Positions 53,439-62,671 of a stretch of DNA of 64,000 nt are shown here, piece after piece. Under the pieces are notes generated by a model, which saw only the letters and a program-made list of their open reading frames with translations, had not been told where the DNA came from and did no database searches. The number at the start of each line of letters is the position of its first letter. The first letter of the stretch is position 1. The position numbers and the translations under genes are program-made. The DNA comes from Scatonaster sp045598705 (GTDB taxonomy: Bacteria > Bacillota > Clostridia > Saccharofermentanales > Saccharofermentanaceae), in assembly GCA_045598705.1 (NCBI GenBank), contig JAZLMM010000030.1, forward strand, positions 26,862 to 90,861, read 5' to 3'.

Positions 53439-54563
53439 TCAAGCAAATAAGTTTCTCACCATGTTCAAGGCAGATGCTACGACTGCATCCATATCATAAT
53501 ATTTGTACTCACCAAGTCGACCGCCGAAAATGACATTTGTCTCTTCTGCTGCCAAGCCCTTATATTTCTCATAGAGGGCACCGTTGGCCTCGTCATTTAC
53601 CGGATAGTAAGGTTCATCGCCCGGCTTCCATTCCGAACTATATTCACGACTAATGACAGTCTTTGGCAGATCATTCCCCATCTCATCTTTGCCAAAAGTG
53701 AACCACTTATGCTCAATGATTCTGGTCCAAGGTGTCTCACGGTCGGTATAGTTCACGGCTGCATTGCCTTGGAAATTTGGCTGATCCAGCAATTCCGTCT
53801 CGAAGCGTACGGAACGATACTGTAAGTAACCGAGTGAATAGTCGAAATATGCATCAATCGGGCCGGTATATATGACCGTCTCAGCCATAGCATTCCATTT
53901 CTCTTTCTCTTCCAGATAATTGGTATTTAGTCTCACTTCTATGCCGTCAAGCATATTCTCGACCATCTTGGTGTAACCGCATGTCGGAATGCCTTGGTAT
54001 TTCGCATTAAAGTAATTGTTATCGAAAGTCAGTCGAACCGGCAGACGTTTGATGATGAAAGCTGGAAGATCCTTACAATCTCTTCCCCACTGTTTCTCCG
54101 TATAGCCCTTCACCAGTTTCTCGAAAATGTCACGACCGACCAGTGAAATGGCCTGTTCTTCAAGGTTAGAAGGCTCTTTGCCTGCCATCTCCGATTTCTG
54201 CTCATCAATCTTAGCCTGGGCCTCATCTGGTGTGACCACGCCCCACATCTTGTTGAATGTATACATATTGAAAGGCAAAGAATACAATTCACCTTTATAG
54301 TTCGCAACCGGGCTATTCGTAAAGCGATTGAAAGTTGTGAACTGATTTAGATATGTCCATACCTCATCGTTATTAGTATGGAAAATATGCGCACCATAAG
54401 TATGTACTTTGATGCCTTCTACATCTTCACAATATATGTTTCCGCCAATGTGAGGCCGCTTCTCCAAGACCAAGACACGCTTCCCATGTTCTTTGGCTTC
54501 GTGTGCAAGGACTGCACCGTAGAGTCCCGCACCCACAATTAAGTAATCATACTGTTTATCCAA
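53439..54563 (-). CDS. glf: UDP-galactopyranose mutase
   Basis: 374 residues, normal length. FAD-binding start DYLIVGAGLYGAVLAHEAKE, KRPHIGGNIYCEDVEGI near 35, HTYGAHIFHTNNDEVWTYL near 55, and YTEKQWGRDCKDLPAFIIKR near 155. It converts UDP-galactopyranose to UDP-galactofuranose, so the organism should have galactofuranose in a surface glycan. The start overlaps the upstream glycosyltransferase stop by 8 bp. Confidence 0.97.
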   Translation of the reverse strand: MDKQYDYLIVGAGLYGAVLAHEAKEHGKRVLVLEKRPHIGGNIYCEDVEGIKVHTYGAHIFHTNNDEVWTYLNQFTTFNRFTNSPVANYKGELYSLPFNMYTFNKMWGVVTPDEAQAKIDEQKSEMAGKEPSNLEEQAISLVGRDIFEKLVKGYTEKQWGRDCKDLPAFIIKRLPVRLTFDNNYFNAKYQGIPTCGYTKMVENMLDGIEVRLNTNYLEEKEKWNAMAETVIYTGPIDAYFDYSLGYLQYRSVRFETELLDQPNFQGNAAVNYTDRETPWTRIIEHKWFTFGKDEMGNDLPKTVISREYSSEWKPGDEPYYPVNDEANGALYEKYKGLAAEETNVIFGGRLGEYKYYDMDAVVASALNMVRNLFA

Positions 54564-55302
54564 GGCTCTTTCCTTCTTTCTTCTTCTCTTTTCGAATTCT
54601 CTTTACTTTCTTTCTGATTTTGAATGTGTCCTTAAACACCTGCCAGATATCTTTGAATTTGATTCTGGAGAAACCGCCCTCGCGCGTGAATACCAAGCGA
54701 ATCGGACGTTCAACAATCTTCGCTCCATACTCATTTGCAACAGCAAGGATCTCGATATCATACGCAAAACCCTTGGTCTCTACATTCGGGACAATCTGCT
54801 TGAGTAGATCAGCTCGGTATAATTTGATTCCGGTTTGGGTGTCATGCACCTTGAGTCGGAACATGATGCGAAGCATGACATAATATCCAAAACTAATAAA
54901 CTTTCGAAGCGGTGGATAGTCAAGTTGAGATTCTTTATGCATTTTACTTCCAATGACAACATCCGCCTGCTCAGACTTCATGTGTGAAAGGAAGTCTTCA
55001 AAATGATCCGGCGAGAGATCTAAATCTGAATCCAGGAAAGCGATTGTGTCTCCTTTTGCAGCTTCCACGCCACACTTAATTGCATGCCCCTTGCCACCAT
55101 TAGGCATATAGGAAACCATATGAATTCGATCACATACTTGTGATGCACGCAAGATTTCATCGTGGGTATTGTCTTGACTGCCGTCGTTGACACACACGAT
55201 TTCAAAGTCATCACAGAAACTGGAAACTATCTCGTTCGTCTTCATTAGATTCTCGTAAATATGTGTGCCTTCGTTATAAGCTGGCATGACGATAGAAAAC
55301 AT
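54556..55302 (-). CDS. family 2 glycosyltransferase, dolichol-phosphate-mannose-synthase type
   Basis: 248 residues. FSIVMPAYNEGTHIYENLM opens the GT-A domain, then VNDGSQDNTHDEIL near 38, GKGHAIKCGVEAAKGDTIAF near 73 and LDSDLDLSPDHF near 93 (metal site). The QTGIKLYRADLL and FAYDIEILAVANEYG blocks match polyprenyl-phosphate glycosyltransferases. The C-terminus is strongly basic (KKVKRIRKEKKKEG) and may touch the membrane. Likely first gene of the set running down to 50,654. Confidence 0.9.
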   Translation of the reverse strand: MFSIVMPAYNEGTHIYENLMKTNEIVSSFCDDFEIVCVNDGSQDNTHDEILRASQVCDRIHMVSYMPNGGKGHAIKCGVEAAKGDTIAFLDSDLDLSPDHFEDFLSHMKSEQADVVIGSKMHKESQLDYPPLRKFISFGYYVMLRIMFRLKVHDTQTGIKLYRADLLKQIVPNVETKGFAYDIEILAVANEYGAKIVERPIRLVFTREGGFSRIKFKDIWQVFKDTFKIRKKVKRIRKEKKKEGKSLG

Positions 55303-55362
55303 GGTCTATGGCTCCTCGGTTCAGATTTATGAAAAATCAGTCATTCGCACTATTTTACCATA

Positions 55363-55398
55363 AGAAAACCCCCGCGGTCTATTCAACTACAGGGGTTC
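55363..55398 (-). terminator. terminator of the leu-ppx-ppk operon
   Basis: AACCCC (55367-55372) / GGGGTT (55392-55397) stem with a 19-base loop and a short T run on the reverse strand, 72 bp after the ppk stop. Confidence 0.6.
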
Positions 55399-55469
55399 AA
55401 GCAAATTAATATTCAAATTGGCATGCCGATAAGCTTTCTTTGTAGACCACTTCCCAGTACACCCAATTA

Positions 55470-57653
55470 CTATGCTTTGTGAATCTGAAGTTCTTCTTGA
55501 CTATCTACCTTCTTTTTACCTCGGAGATCCAGTTTATGGTAGCTGCCATCCGAATCAAGGAAGTGGCTGCGCACCGTATCTTCGAGTTCTATATCCAGCA
55601 CTTCCATTACCCGCGCCTTGCAGTCCGGATCTTCAACAGGGAACAGCAATTCTACGCGTCGGATCAGGTTTCTTGGCATCCAGTCCGCAGAAGACAAATA
55701 GATGTCTTCTTGGCCCTCGTTATAGAAATAGTAAATACGCGAATGTTCAAGGAAACGTCCTGTAATCGAGCGCACAGTAATATTCTCAGAAAGCCCCGGC
55801 ACACCTGGTCGCAAGCAGCAGATGCCTCGTACAACCAGATCAATCTTTACACCCGCACAAGATGCATCGTAGAGCGCATCAATAATCGAAGCATCCACAA
55901 GAGAATTCATCTTCGCAATAATGCGCGTCTTCTTCCCATTTCTGGCATTCCTTGCCTCTTGTGAAATCTTCTCAAGGAAGAACTTCTTCATTCTGGTCGG
56001 AGCCGGAATCAGACGACGCCACTCTGGCGGCTCTGAGAACCCAGACAACGTATTGAAGAATTCCGACGCATCCACACCAAAGGTCTCGGACGCAGTAAAA
56101 AGACCGATATCCGTATAAATCTTCGCCGTAATATCGTTATAGTTTCCTGTTGCAAGATGGAGATATCTTCGGATACCATCCTCCTCTTCGCGGACCACCA
56201 GCGTAATCTTACTGTGAGTCTTCAATCCCACCAGACCATAAATAACGTGGCAGCCCGCTTTCTCCAACATTTTTGCCCAGTTGATGTTATTCTCTTCATC
56301 AAATCTAGCCTTCAGTTCTACCAGCACCATGACCTGTTTGCCATTCTGTGCAGCAGCTGCCAGAGATTTGATGATCGGAGAACTGCTGCTGACACGATAG
56401 AGTGTCTGCTTGATTGCCAGTACCTTCGGGTCCTCTGCAGCCTGACGAACAAATTCTACTACCGGGTCGAATGATTCATACGGGTGGTGGACCAGACGGT
56501 CCTTCTCACGAATCGCATCAAAGATATTCATATCTTTCGGGAACATCTGTGGCTGAGCTGGTTGAAATGCATGGTAGCAAAGCTCCGGGAAATCATCACT
56601 GATTTTGCCCACCAGTTTCATAAGGAAAGTTAAGTCGATAGGACCGTTTACTGCGAAAATATCTTTCTTCGAAATTTTCAGTGAAGAAACCAATAGCGTA
56701 AGAAGTCTTGAATCCATATCATCATTTACTTCCATACGGATGATTTCGCCGAATCTTCTCTTTCTCACCTGCTCTTCAATTTCTTTCAGAAGATCTTCAG
56801 CCTCATCCTCATCGATGTCCAAATCTGCGTTTCTCATGACACGATAGAAACCACAAGCCAAGACTGTTGAACCAACAAATAGCGACTTCAGATTTGCACG
56901 GATAATTTGTTCAATCGGAACGAAGCAAACACCGGAAGACTGGTGAAGCTGAAAAAGTCTTGGCACTACCGGTGGCACCTGAAGGGTTGCGAAGCGATAG
57001 GACGGTTCATAGACTTTTCCTTTCTTCTCCTGCTTCGCAAGTCTTGTCTGCCGATCCTCTTCTGATTCATCAATCAGTACCGCCAGGTTCAGCTGTCGGT
57101 TGTAGATCAACGGAAGCGGACGTGAAGCATCGACGGCCATCGGCGTCAAGATTGGATATAGTGTGGAACGGAAATAGTCATCACAGACTTCTTTCGCATG
57201 TTCATCCAAGTCTTCATAGTCACTGATGTAAATACCGTGATTCTTCAAGGAGGGCACTAATGACCGGTTGTATGTCGAATACATCATAGACATTGCATTT
57301 CTTGCTTGATCATCAATCTGAGACAATTGCTGTTTGATTGTTCTTCCGGAAATATCCAGTTCATCGTAATCCGCACTTTGCAGATCACGAAGCGAAGCCA
57401 CACGAACGATGTAGAATTCATCCATATTGGAAGCCGTGATAGATAGAAACTTCAATCGTTCCAGAAGCGGATTCTTCGTATCTCTCGATTCAAAAAGGAT
57501 TCGGTTATTGAACTCCAACCAGCTTAATTCACGATTAAAGTATCGCTCTGAGTTCGCCTCGATATCTGCATTATCCATGGCAGAATGCGCCACATCCGTG
57601 CTGACTCGCTTGAGCATTTTTTCCTTATCTTTCTTATCTTTCTTGGTATTCAT
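55470..57653 (-). CDS. ppk: polyphosphate kinase 1
   Basis: 727 residues, full PPK1 length. N-terminal domain with YFNRELSWLEFNNRILFE; catalytic HLATGNYNDITAKIYTDIGL near 500 (phospho-His and ATP site) and the second site HSRIYYFYNEGQEDIY near 640. It polymerises the gamma-phosphate of ATP reversibly into polyphosphate on the inner face of the membrane. Its ATG overlaps the ppx stop as ATGA. It is the last gene of a run that starts with leuC. Confidence 0.97.
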   Translation of the reverse strand: MNTKKDKKDKEKMLKRVSTDVAHSAMDNADIEANSERYFNRELSWLEFNNRILFESRDTKNPLLERLKFLSITASNMDEFYIVRVASLRDLQSADYDELDISGRTIKQQLSQIDDQARNAMSMMYSTYNRSLVPSLKNHGIYISDYEDLDEHAKEVCDDYFRSTLYPILTPMAVDASRPLPLIYNRQLNLAVLIDESEEDRQTRLAKQEKKGKVYEPSYRFATLQVPPVVPRLFQLHQSSGVCFVPIEQIIRANLKSLFVGSTVLACGFYRVMRNADLDIDEDEAEDLLKEIEEQVRKRRFGEIIRMEVNDDMDSRLLTLLVSSLKISKKDIFAVNGPIDLTFLMKLVGKISDDFPELCYHAFQPAQPQMFPKDMNIFDAIREKDRLVHHPYESFDPVVEFVRQAAEDPKVLAIKQTLYRVSSSSPIIKSLAAAAQNGKQVMVLVELKARFDEENNINWAKMLEKAGCHVIYGLVGLKTHSKITLVVREEEDGIRRYLHLATGNYNDITAKIYTDIGLFTASETFGVDASEFFNTLSGFSEPPEWRRLIPAPTRMKKFFLEKISQEARNARNGKKTRIIAKMNSLVDASIIDALYDASCAGVKIDLVVRGICCLRPGVPGLSENITVRSITGRFLEHSRIYYFYNEGQEDIYLSSADWMPRNLIRRVELLFPVEDPDCKARVMEVLDIELEDTVRSHFLDSDGSYHKLDLRGKKKVDSQEELQIHKA

Positions 57654-59197
57654 CTAATCTGCCTCCGGACACGTAAGAATGCTTTCATTGAGAAAAATTG
57701 TGAGAATAATTCAGTATGGTTCTCAAAGAACCATTTATCATAGGTCATGTCATACATCGTATCGCCGCTGATCACAAGTCCTTCAGGCGTGATGTTGGCT
57801 GAAAGATCAAGAAGTTTCTGCTTATGGGAACCATCGAGCGCATCGGACAGACGTAGTATCGCCGCAAGCTTGGACAGTAATACTTGATCCTCGGTCGGAA
57901 CTTCTGCATAGCGAGCATCCTGATAGAACATCGGATCTGCATAGTATCTGCCGACCAGCGCAACGATCTTCCTCTCACGATCGGAAAGTCCGATCAACTC
58001 TGTACGGTCAATAATGCTATAAGTAGATGGACTTGGATTGGAGATATTGATGAACTTACCCACTTCATGCAACAAAGCAGAAAGGCGAAGGAGCGTGCGC
58101 TCTCGACTGCCCATGCCGTGCAACTTCTTGGTCGCATCGAAGACGACCATCGCTGCATTCTCCACAAAGGTAATATGTTTCTTCTCAGACTTATACCGCT
58201 TGGCCACATGTCGCGCAGCAGAGATCAGATCCCGTTCCGGATCAATGACCAGATTATAGTGGCCATGCGACCAGGCGTAGTGGTACATGACGCCTTCTGT
58301 CAAAGAAGCATCCGGCATATGTACACCGTCAACACCCATGTAATCCACCATCTTCTTAATCATCAGTGCAGTTGGAAGAAGAAGCGGCGCGGTAGATGGG
58401 GTGATATCCAGTTTTCTGGCCAACTGTTCCGGTGAGATATGAAGCAAATCGTTAAGCAATGCATCGAAGCGTTCCAACGATAGATAGCAATACTCACGCG
58501 GAGACTCTCCAGCTAAAGCCTTAATGAATCCCATATCGCTTCCGAATACAACCAGATTCCGATAATTGACGTTCTTCGGTTCAATGGCATAGTACTCGGC
58601 CAGATCACGCGAGATATACTCTTCCAGCACCTCAGTATAGTGTGTCGTCTGCTTTGCCAAATCCGAAAGCATCTCACTGATTCGCAGAGAACCCAGCTTC
58701 GTATTCTGGCTAAATACGAGATCCGACTTGTCGTAGAGGGTCGCCTGCATACTGCCGGAACCAATATCCAGCACCATCGTACCTTCTGAGACCAATTCAG
58801 CGAAGTCCGGCTGGCTCTCTTTGACCGCCAAATTATGTAGATAACGTTCTTGGGCATTGTCCAATACTTTTACTTGTATGCCAGTCTGTACACGAATCTG
58901 CTCAATCACCATGGCGCGATTACTTGCTTCGCGAAATGCGCTGGTCGCTACACACTCGATTTCCTTAATCTTATATTCCTTGATCTTCGCAACGAATCCA
59001 TTCAGAACATCCACAAGCTCATTCACTGTAGCAGGCGGGATAACACCTTCCTTATATGCTTTCGATCCGAAAGACATATACTTCCGTACGGATTCGATCT
59101 CTTTGGGAGTACTGCTCTTCTCACCCAGTTCAAATATTTTCAGTCTCAAGGACAATGAGCCAAGATCGATAACAGCCAGCAGTGTCTTCTTACTCAT
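57650..59197 (-). CDS. ppx: Ppx/GppA exopolyphosphatase with C-terminal HD-like domain
   Basis: 515 residues. ASKHA phosphatase signatures AVIDLGSLSLRLKIFEL near 10, ATSAFREASN near 90 and MVLDIGSGSMQATLYDK near 145 (GSGS where GGGS is usual). The second half (about 320-515) is the helical HD-type domain, with LLHEVGKFI near 390: HE instead of HD, so phosphohydrolase activity of that domain is doubtful. It degrades polyphosphate or pppGpp. Coupled to ppk by a 4 bp overlap and to leuB by 8 bp. Confidence 0.9.
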   Translation of the reverse strand: MSKKTLLAVIDLGSLSLRLKIFELGEKSSTPKEIESVRKYMSFGSKAYKEGVIPPATVNELVDVLNGFVAKIKEYKIKEIECVATSAFREASNRAMVIEQIRVQTGIQVKVLDNAQERYLHNLAVKESQPDFAELVSEGTMVLDIGSGSMQATLYDKSDLVFSQNTKLGSLRISEMLSDLAKQTTHYTEVLEEYISRDLAEYYAIEPKNVNYRNLVVFGSDMGFIKALAGESPREYCYLSLERFDALLNDLLHISPEQLARKLDITPSTAPLLLPTALMIKKMVDYMGVDGVHMPDASLTEGVMYHYAWSHGHYNLVIDPERDLISAARHVAKRYKSEKKHITFVENAAMVVFDATKKLHGMGSRERTLLRLSALLHEVGKFINISNPSPSTYSIIDRTELIGLSDRERKIVALVGRYYADPMFYQDARYAEVPTEDQVLLSKLAAILRLSDALDGSHKQKLLDLSANITPEGLVISGDTMYDMTYDKWFFENHTELFSQFFSMKAFLRVRRQIR

Positions 59198-60302
59198 CTA
59201 GATATGCCTCCATCACTTTCTTTGTTATCGCCTTCGTACCAAGTACCATCTTCTTATCTCCCTGTGCTATATCCACAGTCCGCCAGCCATTTGCCAGCGT
59301 CTGCTTGACCGCTCGCTCCAGACGATTCGCCTCTTCAGGAAGGCCCAAAGAGAATCGGAGCATCATTGCGGCAGAGAGAATGGTTGCGAATGGATTCGCG
59401 ATATCTTGCCCTGCAATATCCGGTGCGGATCCGTGAACCGGCTCATACATGCCAGGTTTTCCCGGCGCACCTAATGAAGCAGAAGGTAACATACCGATCG
59501 AACCTGTAATCATGCCGGCTTCATCTGAAAGGATATCGCCGAACATGTTGCTGGTCACAATGACATCGAAAGAAGAAGGTCTTCGAACTAGTTGCATAGA
59601 AGCATTATCCACATACATGAAGTCAACTTCTACTTCAGGATAATCTTGTCTCACTCGTTCCGTCACCTTTCTCCAAAGGCGAGAAGTCTCCAAGATATTG
59701 GCCTTATCCACCACGGTCAGTCTCTTCCTTCTTTCCATGGCAGAGATAAAGCCGGAACGAAGGATCCGTTCAATTTCTGCTTCGCTATAGGTCTCCACGT
59801 CGAAGGCTTCCAACCCTTTGGGCGTGCCGTCTTCCAAGGTCTCGTTCGATTCTTCTAGTCCTCTTCTGCCGAAATAAATACCGCCAGTCAGTTCGCGAAC
59901 GATGAGAATATCCACCCCATCCTCTACAAGATCTGGACGCAATGGACTGGCCGCCATGAGTTCAGGGAAAAGAATCGCCAGTCGCAGATTGGCGTAAAGT
60001 CCGAGCCCCTTGCGAAGTCCGAGGAGCGCCGCTTCCGGACGCATATTCCCCGGAAGTCCGTCCCACTTCGGTCCGCCAACCGCGCCAAGTAATACTGCGT
60101 CGCAGTTTCTAGCTGCTTCAAGTGTCTCTTCCGGTAGCGGCTGTTGGCAAGTGTCAATTGCAATCCCACCAGCCAACACTTCGTTGAAAGTAAAATTATG
60201 TCCAGATGTATTCGCCACAAGTTTCAGTACTTCACAAGCACTTGCCGTGACTTCTGGGCCGATTCCATCGCCTGGAATCACAGTAATTCTGAATTCTGCC
60301 AT
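59190..60302 (-). CDS. leuB: 3-isopropylmalate dehydrogenase
   Basis: 370 residues. ITVIPGDGIGPEVTASA at the start, LLGAVGGPKWDGLPGNMRPE near 72, LTGGIYFGRRGL near 140, VDKANILETSRLWRKV near 200 and MYEPVHGSAPDIAGQDIANP near 290 with the NAD-binding HGSAPDI. It oxidises and decarboxylates 3-isopropylmalate. The ATG at 60302 is chosen over a GTG at 60308 on spacing to GAAAGAGG. Two bases separate it from leuD. Confidence 0.97.
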   Translation of the reverse strand: MAEFRITVIPGDGIGPEVTASACEVLKLVANTSGHNFTFNEVLAGGIAIDTCQQPLPEETLEAARNCDAVLLGAVGGPKWDGLPGNMRPEAALLGLRKGLGLYANLRLAILFPELMAASPLRPDLVEDGVDILIVRELTGGIYFGRRGLEESNETLEDGTPKGLEAFDVETYSEAEIERILRSGFISAMERRKRLTVVDKANILETSRLWRKVTERVRQDYPEVEVDFMYVDNASMQLVRRPSSFDVIVTSNMFGDILSDEAGMITGSIGMLPSASLGAPGKPGMYEPVHGSAPDIAGQDIANPFATILSAAMMLRFSLGLPEEANRLERAVKQTLANGWRTVDIAQGDKKMVLGTKAITKKVMEAYLDE

Positions 60303-60304
60303 GC

Positions 60305-60811
60305 TCACTCGCCTCTTTCCTTGGAAAGTTTCGAACGGGTATATCCTACCAGTCCGTCTGCGTCAATAATGTCGCGTATGAATGTGGGAAAAGCACCCGC
60401 TCGGAAAGTTCTACCCAATGTAAGATCGATGATCTCGCCCTTGTCAAAATCCACCGCAATCTGATCACCATCCGAGATTTCTTCGTATGCCTGTTCGCAT
60501 TCGAGAATCGCAAGTCCGGTATTAATGCTATTGCGATAGAAAATTCGTGCAAAAGAAGGTGCAATAACACAGGCAATGCCGCTCGCCTTAATCGCCACTG
60601 GTGCATGTTCACGCGAAGAACCACATCCGAAATTGGGACCCGCAACAATGATGTCACCAGGTGTCACTTTCTTTCCAAAATCCGGGTCTAGGTCTTCCAT
60701 GCAATGGACGGCCAGTTCCGCACGATTTGAAGTATTCAGGTATCGTGCCGGAATAATGACATCCGTATCTACGTTCGCGCCGTACTTAATGACTTTACCT
60801 TCAATTCTCAT
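60305..60811 (-). CDS. leuD: 3-isopropylmalate dehydratase small subunit
   Basis: 168 residues, the short LeuD type. KYGANVDTDVIIPARYLNTS near 10 is the family opening, GPNFGCGSSREHAPVAIKAS near 58 the substrate-binding loop, and NSINTGLAILECEQAYE follows. With LeuC it isomerises 2-isopropylmalate to 3-isopropylmalate. The ATG overlaps the leuC stop. Confidence 0.97.
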   Translation of the reverse strand: MRIEGKVIKYGANVDTDVIIPARYLNTSNRAELAVHCMEDLDPDFGKKVTPGDIIVAGPNFGCGSSREHAPVAIKASGIACVIAPSFARIFYRNSINTGLAILECEQAYEEISDGDQIAVDFDKGEIIDLTLGRTFRAGAFPTFIRDIIDADGLVGYTRSKLSKERGE

Positions 60812-62109
60812 ACGTTCGCCCTTCCTTCTTCACAGATCTCGTCCGGGCTTCCGATATAACCTAGGACTGCAGAGGCTGCCGCGATCTCGACTCCAGCCAG
60901 ATATACTTCGGATCCCTTATGTCCCATTCTTCCGACGAAGTTACGATTCGTCGTGGAGACACAACGCTCCCCTTCCGCCAATACACCCATGTAACCACCC
61001 AAGCAAGGCCCGCATGTCGGTGCAGAGACAACGCATCCGGCATCGACGAAAATTTCCAGCAGTCCTTCTTGCAGGGATTGCTTATACACACGTTGCGAAC
61101 CAGGAAGAATAATGGCGCGAATCCCCTCCGCGACATGTCTGTTCTCCAGGATCGCTGCTGCGCGACGCATATCTTCGATACGACCGTTCGTGCAAGAACC
61201 AATCACCACCTGATCGATTGTGATCTTCTCGAAGGTGCCTATGGCTTTGGTATTAGACGGCAGATGTGGGAAAGCTACCTGTGGCTGGATCTCAGAAAGA
61301 TCAATCTGGATGGTAGATGAATAGTCCGCATCTTCATCCGGATACAGCCACTCTGGCGCCTGATCGTATCCGCCTTCCACTCGACTACGCAAATATTCAA
61401 TAGTGGTTCCATCGACTGGGAAAATTCCGTTCTTGGCGCCACATTCAATCGCCATGTTACAGATGGTCAGTCGATCCGCCATGGATAAAGCAGATACACC
61501 CGAACCGGTAAACTCCAGCGAACGGTAAAGTGCACCATCGACGCCGATGCTACCAATGAGATAAAGGATCACATCTTTGCCGGAACAGTACTTCCCCAAT
61601 GTGCCGGTTAACTCAACTTTGATGGCTTCCGGTACACGAAACCAGGTACGACCTGTTGCCATTGCACATGCCAAGTCGGTGGAACCAACACCTGTCGAGA
61701 AAGCACCCAATGCGCCATACGTGCAAGTATGTGAATCTGCCCCAATAATCAATTCGCCTGGGCGAACAAGTCCATTGTCCGGTAGAATCACGTGTTCCAC
61801 ACCCATGCCTTCCTGACCTTGTTCATAGTAATACTTGAGATTCTGCTTCCGCGCAAATGCACGCATCTTCTGGCATTGTGTAGCAGACTTAATGTCTTTA
61901 TTCGGAGCAAAATGGTCTGGAACCAGTGCAATTCTGCCCGCGTCAAAAACACGTCCGAAATCGTTCTTCTCGAAAATATCAATAGCTGGAGGAGTCGTGA
62001 TGTCATTTCCCAGAAGCAAATCCAAAGAAGCTTCTATCAAATCTCCTGGTGCGCAGAAATCAAGTCTTGCATGTCGCGCCAGAATCTTCTGTGTCATGGT
62101 CATACTCAT
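60808..62109 (-). CDS. leuC: 3-isopropylmalate dehydratase large subunit
   Basis: About 433 residues. MTMTQKILARHA opening, IGADSHTCTYGALGAFSTGV near 128, VIGSCTNGRIEDMRRAAAIL near 300 and CVVSAPTCGPCLGGYMGVL near 350 bring the three cysteines for the [4Fe-4S] cluster. I start at ATG 62109, nine bases after GGCAGG; a GTG six bases earlier is too close to it. It is the first gene of leuC-leuD-leuB-ppx-ppk. No leuA is in the window. Confidence 0.95.
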   Translation of the reverse strand: MSMTMTQKILARHARLDFCAPGDLIEASLDLLLGNDITTPPAIDIFEKNDFGRVFDAGRIALVPDHFAPNKDIKSATQCQKMRAFARKQNLKYYYEQGQEGMGVEHVILPDNGLVRPGELIIGADSHTCTYGALGAFSTGVGSTDLACAMATGRTWFRVPEAIKVELTGTLGKYCSGKDVILYLIGSIGVDGALYRSLEFTGSGVSALSMADRLTICNMAIECGAKNGIFPVDGTTIEYLRSRVEGGYDQAPEWLYPDEDADYSSTIQIDLSEIQPQVAFPHLPSNTKAIGTFEKITIDQVVIGSCTNGRIEDMRRAAAILENRHVAEGIRAIILPGSQRVYKQSLQEGLLEIFVDAGCVVSAPTCGPCLGGYMGVLAEGERCVSTTNRNFVGRMGHKGSEVYLAGVEIAAASAVLGYIGSPDEICEEGRANV

Positions 62110-62146
62110 ATTCACGGACCTGCCTTTCCGTATATATCTATACTTA

Positions 62147-62218
62147 ATGTTACTTGCAAAACGTCATGTGTGCAAGAAAGAAAGTTGAGATTTTTTTACT
62201 TCGTCTTTATGTTATAAT
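62147..62218. promoter_or_regulatory. divergent promoters for leuC operon and the small zinc-ribbon gene
   Basis: Reverse strand: TTGCAC (62170-62175), 17 bp, TAACAT (62147-62152). Forward strand: perfect TATAAT (62213-62218) with an unclear -35. No T-box, leader peptide or riboswitch for leucine is seen in the 145 bp between the genes. Confidence 0.45.
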
Positions 62219-62254
62219 ACGGACGTGTAGAAACAAGAAAAGGAGATTTTCTAT

Positions 62255-62638
62255 ATGGCCAGATATAATATGTTTCAGAACTACAACAACGTAGACAATT
62301 CGAGTTATGCAAATAGCAACAATAATAAGGTTCACGAGTACGGCGAAGAAATTGCGAAACTAAAGAATAATATCGAGCGTCTGAATCTGCTGACCGAAGC
62401 CATGTGGAAGCTTATGCAATCCCAAGGTCTGACGGAAGAAGATCTCCTTAAGGCAATTACTGAAATTGACGAAGAGAAGAAGCAGCTGAAGAAGGCCATT
62501 GAGGAAGGTACCGCTACCGATGAGGATAAGGGAACTGTTCTGTGCCCGAACTGTCATGTTCCGCTTCAGAATAATGGCAATATGGCTAACCGTTGCATCT
62601 ACTGCGGTCATGAGATTATTGCCAATCCTTTCAAGTAA
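62255..62638 (+). CDS. small coiled-coil zinc-ribbon protein of unknown function
   Basis: 127 residues with AAAAGGAGA upstream of the ATG. The N-terminal 30 residues are Asn/Tyr-rich, a coiled coil follows (EEIAKLKNNIERLNLLTEAM, then EIDEEKKQLKKAIEEG, about 30-85) and a zinc ribbon closes the protein (CPNC and CIYCG, about 97-120). No membrane segment. It precedes the ABC-F gene by 33 bp and may be cotranscribed. No function can be given. Confidence 0.82.
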   Translation: MARYNMFQNYNNVDNSSYANSNNNKVHEYGEEIAKLKNNIERLNLLTEAMWKLMQSQGLTEEDLLKAITEIDEEKKQLKKAIEEGTATDEDKGTVLCPNCHVPLQNNGNMANRCIYCGHEIIANPFK

Positions 62639-62671
62639 TAATTTTAGTCGATACGGAGAGAGTCATCTTCC

